This document shows positions 57,867 to 64,000 of a DNA stretch of 64,000 bases, one piece after another (the stretch's first letter is position 1; every line of letters begins with the position of its first letter). Origin of the DNA: Actomonas sp051209155 (GTDB lineage Bacteria > Verrucomicrobiota > Verrucomicrobiia > Opitutales > Opitutaceae); NCBI GenBank assembly GCA_051209155.1, contig JBPJGB010000002.1. One strand, 5' to 3'. Position numbers and translations under genes: made by a program. The notes beneath the pieces are model-generated. The model ran no database searches, had not been told where the DNA came from, and saw only the letters and a program-made list of their open reading frames with translations.

Positions 57867-60800
57867 CTACTCCTGTGCGACCCGCGGGCGGTAAAGGCGG
57901 GCGGGGGCGTTGAGGATGGTGATGAGCAGCTCGGGTTTCCCGTCCCGGTCGAGGTCGCCGACGGCGGCGGAGCGGGCTTCACCGGGGATGGCGAGGCCAC
58001 TTTCCGGAGCGGTGAGTTCAGTGAAGCTGCCGTCGCCGTTGCCGGCCAGCACGACGCTCAGGCCGCCGTTATACCAGCCGGTCTCCACTTGCGGACCATG
58101 GAAGTTCTGGGTCGCGACCAGATCGGTGACGCCGTCGCCCGTGAGGTCGGCGGCGGCGAAGCCGAAGATGGGCGCGGTCTGGGCGGCGTGCGGCAGTTCG
58201 GTGAAGGTGTAGTGGCCGCGTCCTTGATTGATGAATACGCCTGAGCCGAGGGTGCTCACGCGTAGGTGCAGTGATTGGTCGAGTTTCTCCTCGGTGTAGA
58301 TTTCGGGCAGCAGCGCGGCGCCGAAGTCGTGGAAGGTGGGGAATTTTTTGGCCAGGCTGGGCATGGCGCGGGAGCTGCAGGACCGGCCGCGCACAGGCAG
58401 CAGGCGATCGCCTTCGTATTTGGCTTCGACGATCTCGCAGGTGCCGGTGCCCTCGAAGTCGCCGAAGAACATCTCCACGGGATGATCGGCCGAGGCGTGA
58501 TACTTGGTGTTGTGACCAAAGTTGCCGGCCACGAGGTCGAGGTCGCCGTCGCCATCGACGTCGGTGGCGAGCACGGTGTTCCACCACCCGGAATGTTCGG
58601 CCAGACCGGTGATGCCCGGGTGGGGGACGAGGGTGGTGCCGTCGAACTGGAAAACACTTGGCGCCATCCATTCGCCAACGAGCACAAGATCCGGGCGGTT
58701 GTCTCCGTCGGCGTCGGTCCACAATGCGCCCGTGACCATGCCGATGTGGCGCAGCGATTCCGGAGTGATGTCGACCAGGCGGCCGTCGCGGTTCTCCAGT
58801 AGTTGCGAGACCGGTGCGGACGGGTATTGGCCGGGGACAACGCGGCCACCGATGAAGACGTCGGTATCGCCGTCGAGGTCATAGTCCCCCACCGCCACGG
58901 CGCCGGAGCTGCTGGCGATCGGATCGAAGACCTCGGTTGGAGCAAGCGAGAAGCGGGCGTGACCGTCGTTGAGGAAAAGTTGGGCGCGGTAGTGGGCGTC
59001 GTCGGCGTCAAATTCGGTGCTGCCGGTTGAAACCAACAGGTCGAGGTCACCGTCCCCGTCGAGATCAAACCACACCGGAGTCATCTGCTCGGCGGCGGCG
59101 AGCGCGGGGGCGTCCCACGGCTGCGGACCGGGGGCGGGCGCGAACTGACCGGAGCCGTCGTTGAGATAAAGGGCGCCGGGTTCACCGGCGCTGCCGGCGA
59201 AGTAGACGTCGGTCGCGCCGTCGCCGTTGGCGTCGCCGAGGGCGAGGCCGGCGCCGAGGGTGTTCATGCGATTGGGCAGCAGCGACTGGCGTAACATATC
59301 ATTGAATACGGCCTCGCGGTTGACGTGGGCGAGGCCGTGCGCGGCGGCGGATTCCGTGAGCAGGCCACGATCGACCGGTCGGGAAGCGATCGCGGCGGGG
59401 GGCGTGGCGGCGGAGTTGGCCGGTTCGGTGATCGTGTAGCGTTGATCGGCCGGCAGGTCTGTGAAGGTCTGCACGACACCACTGGGCCAGCGCACGGTGA
59501 GGGTCGGGATGACGGCGCTGTCGCCGAGGCCGAAGTGCAGGATCGGCTCCGAAGAGGAGAGCACGCCGCGGGCGACGGTGAGCTTGCGGGTAAGGGTGCC
59601 CTGGGGGGCGTCGATGGTCACAACGGCGTCGACGCCGCGGCGGTTGGAGCGGGTGCCAACGAGTTCGAGGATGACGCGATGGCCGTCGGGGCTGTCGTTG
59701 CGGTAGAGGCTGACCGGGGCGTCGTAGTTGACGTAGGCGAGGTCGAGGTCGCCGTCGCCGTCGAAGTCGGCAAAGGTGGAACCGAAGCTGATGCCCACGT
59801 GGGCGAGACCCCAGTCCTGTTGCACCTTCTTGAAGTGCAGGTGGCCGTCGTTGCGCAGCGCGAGGTGATTCTCTTTCAGCGGCGGGCTGTTCTTCATCAG
59901 GCGGATGACGTCGGCCTGCGAGGTCTTGCGTTTCGCCTCGTTGACGAGGTCGGAGTCGATGAAGGAGCGAACCATGCCGTTGGTGATGTGCAGGTCGAGG
60001 AAGCCGTCGTTGTCGAGGTCCTCGAAGCGCGGGGACCAGGTCCAATCGCTGCTCTTTACGCCAGCCATCTGGGCGATCTCCTCAAAGCGGTCGGTGCCGG
60101 AGTTGAGGTAGAGAAAGTTGCGCATGTATTGCGGAGTGGCGAGGGTGTCCATTGCGTCCACGAGACCACCCATGTCGCCCATGGTGACCTTGGACTTGTA
60201 GTGGGTGGTGCCGGCCATGTCGGCGGCGAAGAGATCAAAGAGACCGTCGTTGTTGATGTCGCCGAAGTCGGCGCCCATGGCGAACCACGGCGTGGCGGGT
60301 AGATCGCGGTCGGCGGTGTCGGTGAAGGTGCCGTCACCGTTGTTTTGATACAGGTGGTCAGGGGCGGCGAAGTCGTTGGTCACGTAGAGGTCGGGCCAGC
60401 CGTCGGCGTTGGCGTCGAACCAGGTGGCGGAGTGCCCGCGTTCGCCGGCGAGGCTGATGCCGGCGGTGGCGGTGACGTCCTCGAAGGTGCCATCACCGCG
60501 ATTGTGCAGGAGGAGGTCGGGGGCGCCGTCGAGTTGGGTGGCGGCGTCGTGCACGTTGGTGAGCACGAAGAGATCGAGGTGGCCGTCGCGGTCGTAGTCG
60601 GCAAAGGCGCCCACGACGCTGGCGGAGACAATGGCGGCGCCGCGCACGGCGGCTTCTTCGGTGAAGTGGCCCGAGCCGTCGTTGATGAAGAGCAGGTTGG
60701 GGGCGTCGAACTGACAGACGTAGAGGTCGAGGTCGCCGTCGTTGTCGACGTCGGCGAGCGTGGCGCCGGTGTTCCAGGCGGTGGAACCGGCGACGCCGGC

Positions 60801-61169
60801 GCCGGCGGTGATGTCCTCAAACTGGAAGGGCGCGACTTGGCGGAAGAGTTGGTTGGGACGGACCTTGTTGACCACGTAGAGATCGACGAGGCCGTCGCCA
60901 TCGAGGTCGCCGGTGCAGATGCCGGAGCCGATCGCACCGCCCTGGAACTCGGTGTAGCGGGCGGTCGACCACATGCTGGGATCGTCGTAAGGGTTCTCGT
61001 TGTTGAGGCCGGAATCGGCGGCGGCGATGGCGGTGAAGTGCATGGCCGAGCCGTCGCCGCTGCGGGGCGCAAGCGGACGCGCGGTGAGGCCGTCGGGCAG
61101 GGTGGCGGCCGCGTAGCTAAAGCTGGAAACGGCGAGCGTGAGGCAGGGGAACAGGTGGTGCAGGTGCAT
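57867..61169 (-). CDS. CRTAC1-family VCBS/FG-GAP repeat protein with ASPIC/UnbV domain, exported
   Basis: The 1100-residue protein has a signal peptide (CLTLAVSSFSYAAA). About fourteen FG-GAP/VCBS repeats follow with the calcium motif DxDxDGxxDL (examples DLDGDGLVDLYVVN, DVDNDGDLDLYVCQ, DFDGDGDLDLAYVN), interrupted at about residues 510-580 by an ASPIC/UnbV domain with LVGTRSNRRGVDAVVTI. This organisation is a beta-propeller secreted protein. Such proteins are abundant in Verrucomicrobiota and Planctomycetes and may bind glycans or act in adhesion. It begins 12 bases after the SPATA20-like stop, so the two form an operon. Confidence 0.9.
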   Translation of the reverse strand: MHLHHLFPCLTLAVSSFSYAAATLPDGLTARPLAPRSGDGSAMHFTAIAAADSGLNNENPYDDPSMWSTARYTEFQGGAIGSGICTGDLDGDGLVDLYVVNKVRPNQLFRQVAPFQFEDITAGAGVAGSTAWNTGATLADVDNDGDLDLYVCQFDAPNLLFINDGSGHFTEEAAVRGAAIVSASVVGAFADYDRDGHLDLFVLTNVHDAATQLDGAPDLLLHNRGDGTFEDVTATAGISLAGERGHSATWFDANADGWPDLYVTNDFAAPDHLYQNNGDGTFTDTADRDLPATPWFAMGADFGDINNDGLFDLFAADMAGTTHYKSKVTMGDMGGLVDAMDTLATPQYMRNFLYLNSGTDRFEEIAQMAGVKSSDWTWSPRFEDLDNDGFLDLHITNGMVRSFIDSDLVNEAKRKTSQADVIRLMKNSPPLKENHLALRNDGHLHFKKVQQDWGLAHVGISFGSTFADFDGDGDLDLAYVNYDAPVSLYRNDSPDGHRVILELVGTRSNRRGVDAVVTIDAPQGTLTRKLTVARGVLSSSEPILHFGLGDSAVIPTLTVRWPSGVVQTFTDLPADQRYTITEPANSAATPPAAIASRPVDRGLLTESAAAHGLAHVNREAVFNDMLRQSLLPNRMNTLGAGLALGDANGDGATDVYFAGSAGEPGALYLNDGSGQFAPAPGPQPWDAPALAAAEQMTPVWFDLDGDGDLDLLVSTGSTEFDADDAHYRAQLFLNDGHARFSLAPTEVFDPIASSSGAVAVGDYDLDGDTDVFIGGRVVPGQYPSAPVSQLLENRDGRLVDITPESLRHIGMVTGALWTDADGDNRPDLVLVGEWMAPSVFQFDGTTLVPHPGITGLAEHSGWWNTVLATDVDGDGDLDLVAGNFGHNTKYHASADHPVEMFFGDFEGTGTCEIVEAKYEGDRLLPVRGRSCSSRAMPSLAKKFPTFHDFGAALLPEIYTEEKLDQSLHLRVSTLGSGVFINQGRGHYTFTELPHAAQTAPIFGFAAADLTGDGVTDLVATQNFHGPQVETGWYNGGLSVVLAGNGDGSFTELTAPESGLAIPGEARSAAVGDLDRDGKPELLITILNAPARLYRPRVAQE

Positions 61170-61181
61170 GGCGGGGAAAGG

Positions 61182-63380
61182 TCAGAGGTGGGGCTTGAGC
61201 AGGCCGAGCAACTCGGTCGGTGTGGTGACGGGCAGTTGGCAGACAAAGTTTTCGCACAGGTAGACCGTGGGGGTGTCGGCGGGACCATCGGGCAGCGCGG
61301 CGATCAGCGGCACGCGGGCGGCGAAGAAGTCACGGTTGGCTGCGTCGATGCGGAGGCTGACCCGGTGCGGATGCGGGTGGTCTTGCAGGAGCCGCGTCAA
61401 GGCGTCGGCCTCGGGACCAGGTTCCGCGTGCAACAGGGCTTGCTGGGCGTCGCCGGTCAGCCATCCGGTGGCGGCGAGCAAGGCGGGCAAGGAGGTTGGG
61501 TGCTCGGTGGCGGTGCCGGCCAGCGAACGGGCGGCGGCGCGGGCCTGGTTGAGCAGCGTATCGTCGTGGAGCAGAGCGGCGAGGCGGCCGAGGTTGCGCA
61601 CGGCGAGGGAGGTCGCGGCGGGCTCGGCCTGGTCGTGCGAGGCCTTGAGTCGGAGCACCACGCTGGCGTCGTCCGCCGCATTGGCGAAGTAGCCGCCGTG
61701 CTCCGGGTCGCCGAACAGCGCGTCCTGGGTCGCTTGCAGGCGCAGGGCCCACTGCAGGTGGGCGGAATCAAAATCGGTTTCGTAGAGATCGAGCAGACCC
61801 TGAATGAGGGCGGCGTAGTCTTCGGGGAAACCGATGGGATCGCTTTGGCCGGCGAGGTGGCTGCGGGCGAGTCGGCCGGTGGCCTCGTCGTAGAGGTCGG
61901 TTCGCAGGAACGTGGCGAGCTGTTGGGCGGTGGCGAGGTAGGCCGGGTCGTCGAGGGCTTGCGCGGCGCGCGCGAAGGCGGAAAGAGCGAGGCCGTTCCA
62001 GGCCGTGACAACCTTGTCGTCGCGGGCAGGGCGGGGACGCTCTTCGCGCGCTGTATCCAAAAGCTTGAGACTGGGACGCAGGCGGGCGCGCTCGCCGGGC
62101 GTGGCGGAGGCGGCGAAGGACGGGTCGAGGGCGAGCACGTTCTGGCCGGTGAGCTCGCCGGTCGGGTCCTGGGCGGGGGCGATATTGCCGGCGTCGTCGA
62201 TGGCGAAGGCCCGCCGAAAGAGGTCGAGCTCGGCGGGGGGGAGGACGGTGGCCAGCTCCCGAGCGTTCCAGGTGTAGAAGGCGCCTTCGCGGTGTTGCGC
62301 GGGGTCGGCGGCGAGGGCGCTGTCGGCGTCTTCCGCCGAGGCGAAGCCGCCGTTGGGCAGCGCGAGACGGCGGTCGAGATAGGCGAGGGTGTCGACCGCG
62401 GTGTCGCGAAAGGTGGCGTCGCCGGTGGTCTGCCACGCCGCGAGCAGGAGGGGCACGAGCTGGGCCTGATCGTAGAGGGTCTTTTCGAAGTGCGGGACCC
62501 GCCAGGCCGCATCGACGGTGTAGCGATGGAAGCCGCCGCCAACATGATCGTGCAGACCACCGTCGGTGATGGCGCGGAGGGTGCGCGTGAGCAGGTGGAG
62601 GGCGAGTTCGCGATCGGTGGATGCGGGCGCGGTGGAGGCCTCGTGGAGCAAAAACTCGAGCGTGACGGGCGACGGGAATTTGGCCGCGGCATCGAAGCCG
62701 CCGTGGGTGGCGTCGAACTGGGCTTGGAGGTCTCGCAGGGCGGCGTGGCGGAGGGCGGGCCAGTCGGTGGCGGTGGACGGTGGGGCCGGCGCAAACTCGG
62801 CCGCAAGGGTGTCGAGCAGTTGGGTGGATTGAGCGCGGATGCGATCGGGGTCGGCCTGCCAGGCGGCGGCGATGCGCTGCAGGACGGTGCCGAAGCCAGG
62901 CCGGCGGCCCTCGTCTGCCGCCGGAAAGTAGGTGCCGCCGTAGAACGGTTTCAGGTCGGGCGTGAGCCAGACGTTGAGCGGCCAGCCGCCGGCGCCGGTG
63001 AGGGCCTCAACAAAGCTTTGGTAAACCCGGTCGAGGTCGGGGCGTTGCTCGCGGTCGACCTTGATGGCGATGAAGTCGCGGTTGAGTTGCGCGGCCAGCG
63101 TCGGGTTGTCGAAGGACTCGGCCGCCATCACGTGACACCAGTGGCAGGTGCTGTAGCCGATGGAGAGGAAGATGGGTTTGTTCTCGGCGCGGGCGCGGGC
63201 GAAGGCGTCCTCACTCCATGGATACCAGTCAACCGGCTGGTCGGCGTGCTGGCGCAGGTAAGGCGAAGCGGCGTCGGCGAGACGATTGGCACCGCGCGCG
63301 GCCGGTGGGGCGATCGGCGCGAGCAGCGCGACGACAAACAGACCGTGGGCGAGGATGGGGAATCCTGGCGGAGAAAGCAT
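61182..63380 (-). CDS. DUF255/thioredoxin-domain protein (SPATA20/YyaL-like), exported
   Basis: The 732-residue protein has a signal peptide (HGLFVVALLAPIAPPAARGA). A thioredoxin-like DUF255 domain follows (about 32-190): ANRLADAASPYLRQHADQPVDWYPW, the CxxC site STCHWCHVMAAESF (Cys79, Cys82), and LTGAGGWPLNVWLTPDLKPFYGGTYFP. A six-hairpin (alpha/alpha) glycosidase-like toroid fills the rest (about 220-720). SPATA20 homologues are usually cytosolic; the signal peptide makes this a periplasmic form. Role is unknown. ATG at 63380 was chosen over a TTG one codon earlier. CRTAC1 lies 12 bases downstream. Confidence 0.9.
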   Translation of the reverse strand: MLSPPGFPILAHGLFVVALLAPIAPPAARGANRLADAASPYLRQHADQPVDWYPWSEDAFARARAENKPIFLSIGYSTCHWCHVMAAESFDNPTLAAQLNRDFIAIKVDREQRPDLDRVYQSFVEALTGAGGWPLNVWLTPDLKPFYGGTYFPAADEGRRPGFGTVLQRIAAAWQADPDRIRAQSTQLLDTLAAEFAPAPPSTATDWPALRHAALRDLQAQFDATHGGFDAAAKFPSPVTLEFLLHEASTAPASTDRELALHLLTRTLRAITDGGLHDHVGGGFHRYTVDAAWRVPHFEKTLYDQAQLVPLLLAAWQTTGDATFRDTAVDTLAYLDRRLALPNGGFASAEDADSALAADPAQHREGAFYTWNARELATVLPPAELDLFRRAFAIDDAGNIAPAQDPTGELTGQNVLALDPSFAASATPGERARLRPSLKLLDTAREERPRPARDDKVVTAWNGLALSAFARAAQALDDPAYLATAQQLATFLRTDLYDEATGRLARSHLAGQSDPIGFPEDYAALIQGLLDLYETDFDSAHLQWALRLQATQDALFGDPEHGGYFANAADDASVVLRLKASHDQAEPAATSLAVRNLGRLAALLHDDTLLNQARAAARSLAGTATEHPTSLPALLAATGWLTGDAQQALLHAEPGPEADALTRLLQDHPHPHRVSLRIDAANRDFFAARVPLIAALPDGPADTPTVYLCENFVCQLPVTTPTELLGLLKPHL

Positions 63381-63556
63381 CAAACGAAAGGGACGGGTGG
63401 GTCCCAGCGTTGGACGAGGTCTTCGCGGAGCAATCCGGGCGGGGCGAAGTGCTAGGGGGATGGGGCGAACGGGCGGGGGAACGGCCGCCCGGCGTCGGCA
63501 GGTCGACTTTGGGCGGGAGCGCTGTCACTGACCCGGTGGGGCCGCGCATCGTGGGA

Positions 63557-64000
63557 TCAGCGGGTGATCTCGTAGAGCGCGTAGCCGGCGCGGAGGTTGG
63601 GCAGGGTATCCACCGTGGTTTTCCAGTCGCCGCGCAGGTGCATGCGGCGGGTGATGCGGTAGGCATGTTCAGCGCAAAAGGCCTCGAAGTCGGCGATGGT
63701 GAGCGGGTTGGCCGGACGGCTCTCACCCCACGTCGTGGTGAAGACTTCGTTGCGCGGTTTGCGGCCTTGGAAAAAGGCGGCGAGCCGGTTGCGCCAATAA
63801 CCGTAGTTGGCGAAACCGACGGTGAGCGAACGGCCGACGCGCAGCGCCTCGGCGATGACGAGGGCCGGTTGATCCACCTCCTCCAGCGTGCGCGAGCAGA
63901 TCACGTGATCGAAGTGCCCGTCGTCGAAGATCGCCATCAGCTCCATCATGTCGCCCTGATAGGCGGAGAGGCCGCGGCGCACGCAGGCGGCGACCTTGTC
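63557..64000 (-). CDS. metW: MetW-family methyltransferase-like protein (partial, N-terminus beyond window)
   Basis: The 147 visible residues run to the window edge at 64000, so the start is missing. They include ACVRRGLSAYQGDMMELMAIFDDGHFDHVICSRTLEEVDQPALVIAEALRVGRSLTVGFANYGYWRNRLAAFFQGRKP, which is the MetW pattern (FDxVILSxTLQ, FPNFGYWRxR and GxxP). MetW acts with homoserine O-acetyltransferase MetX in methionine synthesis. The canonical SxTLQ is SRTLE here. The SAM-binding GxGxG loop would lie beyond the edge. The metX gene is expected upstream outside the window. Confidence 0.87.
   Translation of the reverse strand, partial: DKVAACVRRGLSAYQGDMMELMAIFDDGHFDHVICSRTLEEVDQPALVIAEALRVGRSLTVGFANYGYWRNRLAAFFQGRKPRNEVFTTTWGESRPANPLTIADFEAFCAEHAYRITRRMHLRGDWKTTVDTLPNLRAGYALYEITR

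Noticed and set aside
60345..63455. A 1036-codon open frame on the plus strand, Gly/Val/Glu-rich
   Set aside because: It is the antisense shadow of the CRTAC1 and SPATA20-like genes in a GC-rich genome; no motif, and it crosses two real genes.

Overview
The window is a high-GC, gene-dense chromosomal segment of about 60 protein genes. No rRNA, tRNA, integrase, transposase or CRISPR array was recognised. It most resembles Verrucomicrobiota of the Opitutales/Opitutaceae type. Supporting signs are an ELSPF...GSR motif otherwise typical of TonB receptors from that group, many short palindromic intergenic repeats, a CRTAC1-type VCBS protein, DUF5069, tandem heparinase II/III proteins and Gram-negative envelope functions (OmpW, FadL, PagL, TolC, MCE). 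The taxonomy is inferred from gene content only.

Layout. 1-6.0 kb: a GPH sugar symporter, a nucleotidyltransferase and a hybrid histidine kinase. 5.3-8.7 kb: thiol/peroxide genes (redoxin, glutaredoxin, AhpD-like) with a divergent LysR regulator and a PagL-like lipid A deacylase. 8.7-16.9 kb: a lipoprotein, a dicarboxylate symporter, a CNNM/CorC protein, a gluconolactonase, a kinase-like protein, a NUC1 nuclease and an M50 protease fused to TPRs. 16.9-25.1 kb: a BCP peroxiredoxin, a DUF4139 protein with a receptor-plug-like insert, a translationally coupled response regulator/hybrid kinase pair, a GNAT, and an ECF41 sigma factor with its CMD-like partner and a matching promoter. 25-32 kb: an ADOP permease, DUF5069 and two heparinase-family proteins.

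32.5-37 kb is a sulfur cluster: FadL-type porin, sulfide:quinone-reductase-like flavoprotein, DUF1641, DsrC/TusE-like and DsrE-like proteins. 37.5-48.2 kb holds membrane and envelope genes (DUF3667, OmpW, an MCE/PqiA mini-operon, a metal permease), small enzymes and an orphan PhnD-like protein. 48.5-57.2 kb is a second redox/sulfur block: DUF3365 c-type haem protein, HiPIP, DUF2202 ferritin-like protein, membrane rhodanese, tripartite RND efflux system, DUF2892 and a divergent ArsR repressor. The end holds MOSC, CRTAC1, a DUF255/SPATA20-like protein and a partial metW.

The most interesting signal is that the two distant sulfur/redox blocks and the FadL gene each carry a similar 14-16 bp dyad upstream. 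One lies between arsR and the RND/rhodanese operon, one just upstream of the SQR-like gene and one upstream of fadL. I infer one ArsR-controlled reactive-sulfur regulon that combines sulfide oxidation, sulfur relay, rhodanese, efflux and periplasmic electron carriers. The second clear regulatory match is an ECF41-type promoter (GGTCACA-N16-CGTC) directly upstream of the cmd-sigJ pair.
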